Positions 1-5,830 of a stretch of DNA of 5,889 nucleotides are shown one piece after another (within the stretch, counting starts at the first letter, position 1; every line of letters starts with the position of its first letter). The stretch is from Pseudomonadota bacterium (GTDB lineage Bacteria > Pseudomonadota > Alphaproteobacteria > Rhizobiales > Xanthobacteraceae), in assembly GCA_963205465.1 (NCBI GenBank), contig CAUJKG010000031.1, forward strand, positions 1 to 5,889, in the 5' to 3' direction. The position numbers and the translations under genes were made by a program. The notes beneath the pieces were generated by a model. The model saw only the letters and a list, made by a program, of their open reading frames with translations, did not search any database and was not told where the DNA came from.

Positions 1-1263
1 TTCGTAAGCCGACTCGCGGTCCACGAGGGTGTCGTCGAGACCTTTGACCGGGCTCCGGTCGATGATCGCCTTGCGCTGCGCTTCTGTCACCGGGCCGACA
101 TTAGCGGCCGGCGGCCGCACCAGCGTGCGATCGACCATGGCCGGGACGCCGTTGCCTTCGAGAAACGAGGTGAGCGCCTCGCCCTTGCCGAGTTCGGTGA
201 TGACGCGCTCGACATTGAGCTTGGGATTGGGCCGGAAGCTCTGGGCCGCGACCTTCACCGCCTTCTGTTCCTTCGGGGTATAGGCGCGCAGCGCGTGCTG
301 CACGCGGTTGCCGAGTTGTGCGAGCACGGTTTCGGGCACGTCCGCGGGGTTCTGGGTCACGAAATAGACGCCGACGCCCTTGGAGCGGATCAGGCGCACG
401 ACCTGCTCGATTTTTTCGAGCAGCACCTTCGGCGCTTCATCGAACAACAGATGTGCTTCGTCGAAGAAGAAGACGAGCTTCGGCTTGTCCACGTCGCCGA
501 CTTCCGGCAGCACCTCGAACAGCTCGGACAAAAGCCACAGCAGGAAAATCGCATAAAGGCGCGGATTAGCCATCAGCTTGTCGGCGGCAAGCAGGCTGAT
601 GACGCCCTTGCCATCCTTGGTCCGCATCAAATCCTTGATGTCGAGGGCAGGTTCGCCGAAGAACTTCTCGCCGTTCTGGTTTTCGAGCACCAGAAGCTGA
701 CGCTGAATGGCCCCGACCGTGGTCGAGGAGACATTGCCGTAGGTTTTCATCAAGGTCGCCGCATTCTCGGCAACATAGGTCAGGATTGCCCGCAAGTCCT
801 TGAGGTCCAGCAGCAGCAATCCATTCTCGTCGGCGACGCGGAAGGCGATGTTGAGCACACCTTCCTGCGTGTCGTTCAAATTCATCATGCGCGCGAGCAA
901 CAAGGGGCCCATCTCGCTGATGGTGGTGCGGATCGGATGGCCCTGTTCGCCGAACAAGTCCCAGAACACGACGGGAAACTCGTCGGGCTGGTACTTCATA
1001 TCGATTTCTTTGCAGCGCTTGACGATCCAGTCCTTGCCCTCGCCGGGCTGGGAGACGCCGGAAAGGTCGCCCTTGATGTCGGCGGCGAAGACGGGAACGC
1101 CGGCCCGCGAGAATCCCTCGGCCATGGTCTGTAAAGTCACGGTTTTTCCGGTGCCGGTGGCACCGGTTACGAGCCCGTGGCGGTTGGCAAGGTTCAGACT
1201 CATAAACTGGGGCTTTGCCGCCAGGCCAATGAAGAGCTTGTCGTCAGTATCCGCGTTCGCCAT
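1..1263 (-). CDS. HerA-like ATPase, DUF853/YjgR family (3' end cut by window)
   Basis: The minus strand encodes 421 residues from ATG at 1263-1261 to the window edge with no stop. The N-terminal part carries ANRHGLVTGATGTGKTVTLQ, whose P-loop (Walker A, GATGTGKT) is at residues 34-41. It is followed by the family-typical VPVFAADIKGDLSGVSQPG (about 56-74). A Walker B, LVFFFDEAH, is at 263-271, followed by FVTQNPADVPETVLAQLGNR (301-320), where a sensor-like polar residue is expected. These are hallmarks of DUF853, HerA/FtsK-type P-loop ATPases related to E. coli YjgR (about 500 residues), so roughly 80 C-terminal residues are probably missing. Family members are predicted cytoplasmic NTPases, often labelled HerA helicase-like, and the true substrate is not established. 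An AGGAG six bases upstream supports the start. The gene is divergent from the DUF4332-fol genes. The family call is firm; the biological role is not known. Confidence 0.93.
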   Translation of the reverse strand, partial: MANADTDDKLFIGLAAKPQFMSLNLANRHGLVTGATGTGKTVTLQTMAEGFSRAGVPVFAADIKGDLSGVSQPGEGKDWIVKRCKEIDMKYQPDEFPVVFWDLFGEQGHPIRTTISEMGPLLLARMMNLNDTQEGVLNIAFRVADENGLLLLDLKDLRAILTYVAENAATLMKTYGNVSSTTVGAIQRQLLVLENQNGEKFFGEPALDIKDLMRTKDGKGVISLLAADKLMANPRLYAIFLLWLLSELFEVLPEVGDVDKPKLVFFFDEAHLLFDEAPKVLLEKIEQVVRLIRSKGVGVYFVTQNPADVPETVLAQLGNRVQHALRAYTPKEQKAVKVAAQSFRPNPKLNVERVITELGKGEALTSFLEGNGVPAMVDRTLVRPPAANVGPVTEAQRKAIIDRSPVKGLDDTLVDRESAYE

Positions 1264-1269
1264 GCCTCG

Positions 1270-1274
1270 CTCCT
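1270..1274 (-). promoter_or_regulatory. Ribosome binding site of the HerA-like gene
   Basis: Read on the minus strand this is AGGAG, six bases before ATG 1263-1261. It fixes the start that gives MANADTDDKLFIGL; the start agrees with the family's short leader before the P-loop. Confidence 0.75.
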
Positions 1275-1295
1275 GCATCCCGGGCGTTTCGAAAA

Positions 1296-1325
1296 GTTAT
1301 AGTCCGGTTGGACGGAAGTTTCCAA
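1296..1325 (-). promoter_or_regulatory. Candidate sigma-70-type promoter for the HerA-like gene
   Basis: On the minus strand a TTGGAA box (1325-1320, four of six matches to TTGACA) lies 18 bases before TATAAC (1301-1296, five of six matches to TATAAT). Transcription would start near 1289, leaving a leader of about 26 bases that contains the AGGAG ribosome site. The call rests on position and box match only; no start-site data are available. Confidence 0.4.
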
Positions 1326-1371
1326 CCCGGCGAGAGTCGCAAACGCAAGCAACAGTCAACCGTTGCCGCGG

Positions 1372-1411
1372 AAAAAAAGTTTTTGACAGCTTCCCGCTTT
1401 TGCATAACGAC
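1372..1411 (+). promoter_or_regulatory. Candidate plus-strand promoter upstream of DUF4332-fol genes
   Basis: A perfect TTGACA lies at 1383-1388, directly preceded by an A7 run (1372-1378) and T5 run that could act as an UP-like element. The -10 is unclear. CATAAC at 1403-1408 matches four of six bases but with a short 14-base spacer, whereas 16-17 base spacing gives poor boxes near 1405-1411. Alphaproteobacterial -10 boxes are often degenerate, so this remains plausible. It would give a leader of about 175 bases before the DUF4332 start. Confidence 0.33.
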
Positions 1412-1580
1412 AGATGGCGAAAACAAACGCGCGGCAGACGAGAGGGGCGACGGAGATGCTTGCGGTTGCGATGAGAGCGCACGGTATCGTAACGCCACTC
1501 CAGCATTTCTGCTCGGCACTGCAAAATCACTCGCATCGATAACAAGAAACCAGGCCGCGGGCCCAAGAAGCCGCGCGGCG

Positions 1581-1585
1581 AAGGA
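1581..1585 (+). promoter_or_regulatory. Ribosome binding site deciding the DUF4332 start
   Basis: AAGGA at 1581-1585 sits eight bases before GTG 1594 but only two bases before the in-frame TTG at 1588. The normal spacing favours GTG 1594 as the true start. Confidence 0.6.
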
Positions 1586-1593
1586 AATTGGGC

Positions 1594-2046
1594 GTGAAGA
1601 AGAAGGAGCACCCGTCCTATCCGGTCAAACAGATCGGCGGCATCGACGCTGCGGCAATCCAGAAGCTGCGCGCGGTCCGGATCCGCACCACGGCCGGCCT
1701 GCTCAAGGCGGCAAAGAGTGCCAAAGGACGAAAGGAGCTGGCGCAGAAAACCGGAATCCCTGCTCAGGAGATCCTCAATCTCGTGAACCAGGCCGATCTT
1801 ATGCGCATCAAGGGGCTCGGCGGCGAATATACCCTGCTGCTGAAGGACGCGGGCGTCGATACCTTGCGCTCGCTACGCTTCCGGAACCCGCAGCATCTCG
1901 CCAAAAGGATGGCGGAGCAGAACGCAGAGCGCAAAAAGCAGGCTGCGGAGGCCCGCGCGGAAGAAGTGCAGCTGCTTCCGGGCGAGAAGGCGATCCAGAA
2001 ATGGATCGAGCGGGCAAAGACGCTGCCCTTGCAGATCACGTATTAG
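1594..2046 (+). CDS. DUF4332 domain protein (helix-hairpin-helix-like)
   Basis: This 150-residue protein from GTG 1594 is lysine-rich at the N terminus. It has two helix-hairpin-helix-like units: YPVKQIGGIDAAAIQKLRA near residues 9-27, with GLLKAAKSAKGRKELAQKTG (35-54) behind it, and ADLMRIKGLGGEYTLLLKDA at 67-86, followed by GVDTLRSLRFRNPQ. A charged, probably helical stretch (about 104-125) leads to a C terminus ending WIERAKTLPLQITY. This pattern matches DUF4332 proteins, which resemble the DNA-binding hairpins of polymerase beta or RecA-like repair proteins, and the length is normal for the family. The function is unknown; binding of DNA or RNA is only inferred from the fold. It lies 53 bases upstream of folP on the same strand, so co-transcription is likely. 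TTG at 1588 would add two residues but is badly spaced from AAGGA. Confidence 0.85.
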   Translation: MKKKEHPSYPVKQIGGIDAAAIQKLRAVRIRTTAGLLKAAKSAKGRKELAQKTGIPAQEILNLVNQADLMRIKGLGGEYTLLLKDAGVDTLRSLRFRNPQHLAKRMAEQNAERKKQAAEARAEEVQLLPGEKAIQKWIERAKTLPLQITY

Positions 2047-2099
2047 CTCCGGCCGCGTGCCTGCTTGCGTTTTCGGCGCGCGGGCGTTCTAGTCCCGGC

Positions 2100-2939
2100 A
2101 TGCTTCCAAAACCGCCAGTCAGGACACTCCGCGCCCGGGGCCGCTCGATCCATTTCGGGCCAATGCCCATCATCATGGGCATCCTGAATGTCACGCCGGA
2201 CTCCTTTTCCGATGGCGGCGCCTACGCCTCGGTCGAGGATGCGGTGGCAGCGGCGCAGCGCATGACGGCGGAAGGTGCGGACATCATCGATATCGGTGGC
2301 GAATCCACCCGGCCCGGTCACGAAGCGGTCGATGCCGCGACCGAAATGAGCCGCGCGCTTCCCGTAATCGAGCGCCTTGCAGCGGTTTCAGATGTTCCGA
2401 TCTCGATCGACACCTATAAAGCCGAAGTGGCGCGCAAGGCGGTCGAAGCCGGCGCCCATATCGTCAACGACGTATGGGGCCTCTCACGCGACGCAGACAT
2501 GGCCAAGGCGATCGGCGAGACCGGTGCCGCCGCGATCATCATGCACAACCGCGTGGAAATCGACGGCTCGCTCGACATATTCGAAGAGATGAAATCGTTC
2601 TTTGCGCGCGCGGTGGAGAAATGTCTCGTCGCGGGTGTGGGAAGAGACCAGATCGTGCTCGATCCCGGCATCGGTTTCGGCAAGACACTCGAGCAGAACC
2701 TCGCAATTCTCGGCAATCTTGCGCGGCTCAACGAATACGGCTTTCCGGTATTGCTCGGCGCGTCGCGCAAATCCTTCATCAACAAAGTCTCGCCCAGCGA
2801 ACCCGGCGAGCGCATTGGCGGCAGCGTGGTGACGACCGTGTTCGCAGCACTCGCGGGGACCGCGATCGTCCGCGTGCACGACGTCGCGACGCATCTGCAG
2901 GCGCTGCGCGTGGTCGATGCGACGGGAGCGGCAGCATGA
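2100..2939 (+). CDS. folP: Dihydropteroate synthase
   Basis: A 279-residue cytoplasmic TIM-barrel enzyme that condenses 6-hydroxymethyl-7,8-dihydropterin pyrophosphate with p-aminobenzoate to dihydropteroate; it is the sulfonamide target. Visible motifs are MGILNVTPDSFSDGG (26-40, pyrophosphate loop), DIIDIGGESTRPG (61-73), ISIDTYK (101-107), IVNDVWG (121-127), VLDPGIGFGKT (186-196), LLGASRKSF (218-226) and IVRVHDV (256-262, Arg and His near the anion site). The usual MHMxGxPxxMQ loop is replaced by MHNRVEIDGSLDIFEEM (148-164), a variant I associate with alphaproteobacteria. The start at 2100 is chosen because the preceding LRARGRSIHFG aligns with the first strand of E. coli FolP; ATG 2163 would remove it. 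No clear ribosome site precedes 2100, so initiation may be weak or depend on the upstream gene. The stop overlaps folB as ATGA. Confidence 0.95.
   Translation: MLPKPPVRTLRARGRSIHFGPMPIIMGILNVTPDSFSDGGAYASVEDAVAAAQRMTAEGADIIDIGGESTRPGHEAVDAATEMSRALPVIERLAAVSDVPISIDTYKAEVARKAVEAGAHIVNDVWGLSRDADMAKAIGETGAAAIIMHNRVEIDGSLDIFEEMKSFFARAVEKCLVAGVGRDQIVLDPGIGFGKTLEQNLAILGNLARLNEYGFPVLLGASRKSFINKVSPSEPGERIGGSVVTTVFAALAGTAIVRVHDVATHLQALRVVDATGAAA
2924..2928 (+). promoter_or_regulatory. Ribosome binding site of folB inside folP
   Basis: GGGAG lies seven bases before the folB ATG at 2936, within the last codons of folP. With the ATGA overlap it implies translational coupling, or re-initiation by ribosomes finishing folP. 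Confidence 0.6.
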
Positions 2940-3304
2940 AAGGCATCATCGATATCGTCGGGCTCGTGCTGTTTGCCCGGCATGGCGTCGGCGAAGACGA
3001 AGCGCGGCTCGGCCAACGCTTCATCCTCGACATCCAGTTAGAGGCGAATGTCGCCGAAGCCGTGAAACATGACCGGCTCGCCGACACCGTCGACTATGGC
3101 GAAGTCGTTGCGGTGACGGATGCGCTGTTTCGCGACAAACGCTTCTACCTGATCGAGGCCGCTGCAGGCCACGTCGCGGCCGGAATCCTGGCGCATTTTC
3201 CGGCGGTAAAAAGCGCGCGGGTGACGGTGAAGAAACCTTCGGCGCCGATCGACGCAATTTTCGACTATGTCGCGACCACGGTCGAACGCAGGCGCGATGG
3301 CTGA
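2936..3304 (+). CDS. folB: Dihydroneopterin aldolase
   Basis: This 122-residue enzyme cleaves 7,8-dihydroneopterin to 6-hydroxymethyl-7,8-dihydropterin and glycolaldehyde, one step before FolK. The residues known to act in the Staphylococcus aureus enzyme fall at the same numbers here: Glu22 (GVGEDEARLGQ), Tyr54 (TVDYGEV), Glu74 (FYLIEAAA) and Lys100 (VTVKKPSAPI). The length is typical of the tunnel-fold family, which forms octamers. The ATG shares bases with the folP stop (ATGA), and the gene's end overlaps the folK start by eight bases, so the three genes form a tight translational unit. No truncation or missing residue was seen. Confidence 0.95.
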   Translation: MKGIIDIVGLVLFARHGVGEDEARLGQRFILDIQLEANVAEAVKHDRLADTVDYGEVVAVTDALFRDKRFYLIEAAAGHVAAGILAHFPAVKSARVTVKKPSAPIDAIFDYVATTVERRRDG

Positions 3305-3782
3305 CGTCTATATCGGGCTCGGCTCGAATCTCGGCGACCGCATTGCGCATCTTGCAGCGGCACGCGACGCACTCGCGGCGCAAGCCGGCCCGCTGCTCGC
3401 GCAGTCTTCGCTATACGACACCGATCCGTGGGGGCCGGTGCCGCAGGATAATTATCTCAATCAGGTGGTTTCGGTCGCGAGCGAGCTACCGCCGCGCGAG
3501 TTGCTCGCCCGGCTCCACAAAATCGAACGGGCCGAAGGGCGCGACCGCGCGCATGAAGTCCGCTACGGGCCGCGCTCGCTCGATCTCGACATTCTGCTTT
3601 ATGCCGATCGCGTGGTGGATGAAGACGGCCTCACCATCCCGCATCCGCGGATCGGCGAGCGCGCCTTCGTGCTGGTGCCGCTTGCAGAAATTGCACCCGA
3701 CATAATGATCAATGGCACCCCGGTGACGACGCTGGTTCGCCGCATCGACACCGCAGGCGTCCGCCGGTACCAGAGCGGCTGA
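3297..3782 (+). CDS. folK: 6-hydroxymethyl-7,8-dihydropterin pyrophosphokinase
   Basis: A 161-residue HPPK that transfers pyrophosphate from ATP to 6-hydroxymethyl-7,8-dihydropterin, making the FolP substrate. It shows YIGLGSNLGDR (5-15), SSLYDTDPWGPVPQDNYLNQ (37-56), and the signature RYGPRSLDLDILLY (89-102), whose Asp96 and Asp98 correspond to the two magnesium-binding aspartates of E. coli HPPK. IPHPRIGERAFVLVPLAEIA (114-133) follows and also matches the family. ATG 3297 is chosen because the fold begins right there with ADVYIGLGSNLG; a longer frame from 3267 adds only residues overlapping folB. The start lies eight bases inside folB, with a weak AGG four bases upstream, again suggesting coupling. 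The length is normal for a stand-alone HPPK; it is not fused to FolP or FolB as in some organisms. Confidence 0.95.
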   Translation: MADVYIGLGSNLGDRIAHLAAARDALAAQAGPLLAQSSLYDTDPWGPVPQDNYLNQVVSVASELPPRELLARLHKIERAEGRDRAHEVRYGPRSLDLDILLYADRVVDEDGLTIPHPRIGERAFVLVPLAEIAPDIMINGTPVTTLVRRIDTAGVRRYQSG

Positions 3783-3804
3783 CACGCCGATGGCGCCCCT
3801 TGGC

Positions 3805-3824
3805 GTCACGCGTTCCGGCGTGGC
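3805..3824 (+). other. Hairpin in the folK-mutA gap
   Basis: GTCACGC (3805-3811) pairs with GCGTGGC (3818-3824) around a six-base loop, with one G-T pair in the stem. It follows the folK stop by 23 bases. No T-run follows, so it is not a standard rho-independent terminator; it might protect the fol transcript end or mean nothing in this GC-rich DNA. Confidence 0.25.
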
Positions 3825-3853
3825 AATGTGCGGCGATCCAAAGAGTATTCTTG

Positions 3854-5830
3854 ATGTCAGAACTCGCCCTCGCCTCCGAATTTCCTGCCGCCAGCCGCGA
3901 CGACTGGATGAAGCTGGTCGAAAGCGCACTCAAGGGTGCGCCCTTCGAAAAGAAGCTTGTTTCCAAGACCTATGACGGCATTGCGATCCAGCCGCGTTAC
4001 GAGCGCGCGAACAATGCCGCGCGGGTGGCCGGGCGTCCGGATGGAGAGCCGTGGGCTGTGCTGCAACGGATCGACTTTCGCGACCCGAAGGAAGCCAACA
4101 AGCAGGCGCTGCGCGATCTCGAAAACGGCGCGACAGGTTTAACGCTGGTGTTTCCCGGCGCGATCGGGAACTACGGCTTTGCCCTGCCCGCCACGAAGGA
4201 CCCGCTGGCGCAGGTGCTGGATCAAGTATGGGTAGATGCGATCGATATCGAGCTCGATCTCGGCTTGCAGTCCAAGGACGCGGCGGCATGGCTTGCGGAA
4301 ATCGCGAAAGAACGCGGCATCGATCCCGCGAAGACGAAATTCCGTTTCGGCTACAATCCGCTCGGCATGATCGCGCATCACGGCGGCGCGCCGATGCCGT
4401 GGAAAGATATTGCGCCGGTCTTTGCCGCGAACATCGCCGATCTCAAGAATCAAGGCTTCGATAGCCGCTTTGCCTGCGCGGACGGCCGCGTCATTCACGC
4501 AAGCGGCGGCTCGGAAGCGCAGGAACTCGCTTTCGTCCTTGCGAGCGGCGTCGCCTATTTGCGAGCGCTGGAAGCGCACGGCTTCCCGCTCGACGAGGCG
4601 CGACGCGCGCTGTTCTTCCGGCTCGCGGCGGACTCCGACCAGTTCCTGACCATCGCGAAATTCCGCGCTTTGCGAAAACTATGGGCGCGGATCGAGGACG
4701 CATCCGCGCTCGAGCCGAAGCCGATCTTCATTTCCGCCGAGACGGCATGGCGGATGATGACCCGGCGCGATCCCAACGTGAACATGCTGCGCATGACAAT
4801 GGCGGTCGCTGCGGCAGGTTTCGGCGGCGCCGACGCGATCACCGTGCTGCCGCATACGATTGCGCTCGGTCTTCCCGACGGGTTTGCGCGGCGGATCGCG
4901 CGGAACACGCAAGCCATCCTGCTGGAAGAGTCGAACCTCTTCCGCGTCGGCGATCCGGCAGCCGGATCGGGCAGCATCGAGGCCCTCACCTTCGAACTCT
5001 GCGAAGCGGCTTGGAAACTGTTTCAGGGAATCGAAGCGGCGGGCGGCCTTGCGGATGCGCTGCAAGCCGGCCTCGTGCAGAAGAAAGTCGCGGCGGCCCG
5101 CGTTGCGCGTGCGCGGAACATCGCAATCCGCAAGGACGCGATCACGGGTGTCAGCGAATTTCCGAACGTGAACGAGCCGAAGGAAGCCGTGCTCGACGAC
5201 AAGCCGCAGACCGATCAACAACAGCCTGCGAATTCCGCGCTCGCGCTCTCGCGCATGCGGGTCGCCGAGCCGTTCGAGGCGCTGCGCGACGCCGCCGATG
5301 CGATGAAGGATCGTCCGAAAGTTTTCATCGCCAATCTCGGCAAGCCGGTGGACTTCACCGCACGCACCACGTTCGCGCGCAATTTCTTCGAGGCCGGCGG
5401 TATTGCCGCCGTTTCGCACGAGAACATCCAGTCACCGGAAGATGCCGTGAAAACCTTCAAGGCTTCCGGCGCGAAGCTCGCCTGCATCTGCTCCTCGGAC
5501 GAGGTTTACGCCGCACAGGCGGAAGGCATCGCCAAGGCGCTGAAAGATGCCGGTGCTTGCGTGTATCTCGCGGGCCGTGGTGGCGAGAAAGAGGATGCCT
5601 ACAAGGCAGCGGGCGTCGGCGGTTTCATCTATGCCGGCTGCGACGTGATCGCGACCCTCACGGACGCGCACGCGAAACTCTACTTCTGTCATTCCGGACG
5701 CCGCGAAGCGGCGATCCGGAATCCAGGGCTGTATGGCAAAGCAGTGCGCTTGGGCACTGGATTCCGGGTTCGCTCGCTTACGCTCGCGCCCCGGAATGTC
5801 AGAATTAGAGTTTCGCGTGCGCTTCCGTGA
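3854..5830 (+). CDS. mutA: Methylmalonyl-CoA mutase small subunit, with abnormal C-terminal run-on
   Basis: The frame encodes 658 residues, of which the first 609 form a normal MutA. The N-terminal TIM-barrel half includes KTYDGIAIQPRYER (38-51), FGYNPLGMIAHHGG (165-178) and NMLRMTMAVAAAGFGGADAI (310-329). NTQAILLEESNLFRVGDPAA (351-370) and GSGSIEALTFEL (371-382) follow. The C-terminal flavodoxin-like part (about 487-609) lacks the DxHxxG cobalamin motif: the corresponding stretch reads ANLGKPVDFTAR. This is expected for the non-catalytic subunit that pairs with B12-binding MutB in interconverting methylmalonyl-CoA and succinyl-CoA. ATG 3854 has AAAGAG eight bases upstream; the earlier TTG at 3800 adds residues unlike the family. 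The normal end would follow AHAKL at residue 609, but codon 610 is TAC rather than a stop, adding 49 residues from a palindromic repeat and antisense mutA sequence. The 71-base gap from folK leaves co-transcription open. No mutB follows within the window. Confidence 0.92.
   Translation: MSELALASEFPAASRDDWMKLVESALKGAPFEKKLVSKTYDGIAIQPRYERANNAARVAGRPDGEPWAVLQRIDFRDPKEANKQALRDLENGATGLTLVFPGAIGNYGFALPATKDPLAQVLDQVWVDAIDIELDLGLQSKDAAAWLAEIAKERGIDPAKTKFRFGYNPLGMIAHHGGAPMPWKDIAPVFAANIADLKNQGFDSRFACADGRVIHASGGSEAQELAFVLASGVAYLRALEAHGFPLDEARRALFFRLAADSDQFLTIAKFRALRKLWARIEDASALEPKPIFISAETAWRMMTRRDPNVNMLRMTMAVAAAGFGGADAITVLPHTIALGLPDGFARRIARNTQAILLEESNLFRVGDPAAGSGSIEALTFELCEAAWKLFQGIEAAGGLADALQAGLVQKKVAAARVARARNIAIRKDAITGVSEFPNVNEPKEAVLDDKPQTDQQQPANSALALSRMRVAEPFEALRDAADAMKDRPKVFIANLGKPVDFTARTTFARNFFEAGGIAAVSHENIQSPEDAVKTFKASGAKLACICSSDEVYAAQAEGIAKALKDAGACVYLAGRGGEKEDAYKAAGVGGFIYAGCDVIATLTDAHAKLYFCHSGRREAAIRNPGLYGKAVRLGTGFRVRSLTLAPRNVRIRVSRALP
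5599..5697 (+). repeat. Left arm of long inverted repeat (mutA 3' end)
   Basis: Ninety-nine bases comprising the last coding part of mutA plus the GTCATTCCGG end of the palindromic repeat. They match the reverse complement of 5791-5889 at 95 of 99 positions, without gaps. Mismatches are at 5656, 5665, 5683 and 5689. The arm may be longer, since its partner ends exactly at the window edge. Confidence 0.95.
5681..5830 (+). other. Run-on segment of mutA after loss of the stop codon
   Basis: From codon 610 (TAC, 5681-5683) the frame continues for 49 codons to TGA at 5828-5830. The added peptide begins YFCHSGRREAAIRNPGLYG and ends RIRVSRALP. Its middle is simply the translated palindromic repeat, and its last residues come from antisense mutA sequence. 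It resembles no protein domain. The partner base in the inverted copy gives TAA here, so the extension is best read as a lost stop. Confidence 0.75.
5687..5801. repeat. Palindromic intergenic repeat with three hairpins
   Basis: The element runs from TGTCATTCCGG to CCGGAATGTCA. The left half folds alone: ATTCCGGA (5691-5698) pairs with TCCGGAAT (5715-5722), enclosing CGCCGC-GAA-GCGGCG (5699-5713). A central hairpin CAGTGC/GCACTG spans 5742-5759. The right half pairs ATTCCGGG (5761-5768) with CCCGGAAT (5790-5797) around GC-rich bases. CCGGAATCCAG (5716-5726) also pairs with CTGGATTCCGG (5757-5767), allowing a larger stem. It resembles the abundant non-coding palindromes I recall from Bradyrhizobium and Rhodopseudomonas intergenic DNA; copy number in this genome cannot be seen here. 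No transposase is present. Confidence 0.8.

Larger units (their letters stand above)
1264..1593. other. Divergent intergenic control region
   Basis: About 330 bases separate the divergent HerA-like and DUF4332 genes. The left part holds the minus-strand ribosome site and promoter candidate. The middle holds an A7-G-T5 tract at 1372-1384 running into TTGACA. The right part (about 1414-1580) holds no convincing gene: one 42-codon frame from 1414 to 1542 has no ribosome site or recognisable sequence. No rho-independent terminator, tRNA or clear RNA fold was seen. Confidence 0.6.

Noticed and set aside
295..1134. Plus-strand frame of 279 codons
   Set aside because: It is antisense to the HerA-like ATPase, whose P-loop and Walker B motifs are unmistakable; the composition reflects the reversed codons of that gene.
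1414..1542. A 42-codon plus-strand frame in the divergent intergenic region, beginning MAKTNARQTRG
   Set aside because: It has no ribosome site, begins within a few bases of the possible -10 box and is unlike any family I recognise. A frame of this length is expected by chance in GC-rich DNA.
1308..2099. Extension of the folP frame far upstream, through the DUF4332 gene
   Set aside because: The extra residues look like frame-shadow sequence rich in Arg, Gly and Ala and overlap a recognised gene; FolP homologues begin near 2100.
3267..3296. Earlier start for folK
   Set aside because: It adds ten residues inside folB with no family match; HPPK proteins begin directly before the YIGLGSN strand, as from 3297.
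3800..3853. TTG start 18 codons upstream of the chosen mutA start
   Set aside because: It is a rare start codon, the added residues do not resemble MutA, and AAAGAG is well spaced from ATG 3854.
3783..3853. Rho-independent terminator after folK
   Set aside because: A seven-pair hairpin is present at 3805-3824, but no T-run follows it, so I list it only as a hairpin.
4679..5419. Minus-strand frame of 246 codons
   Set aside because: It is antisense to mutA and has no recognisable motif. The 375-codon plus frame at 4681-5808 was rejected likewise as an Arg-rich shadow of mutA.
5687..5830. CRISPR array or transposon end at the right side of the window
   Set aside because: There are no regularly spaced direct repeats, no transposase and no target-site duplication that I can identify; the structure is fully described as inverted arms around a palindromic repeat.
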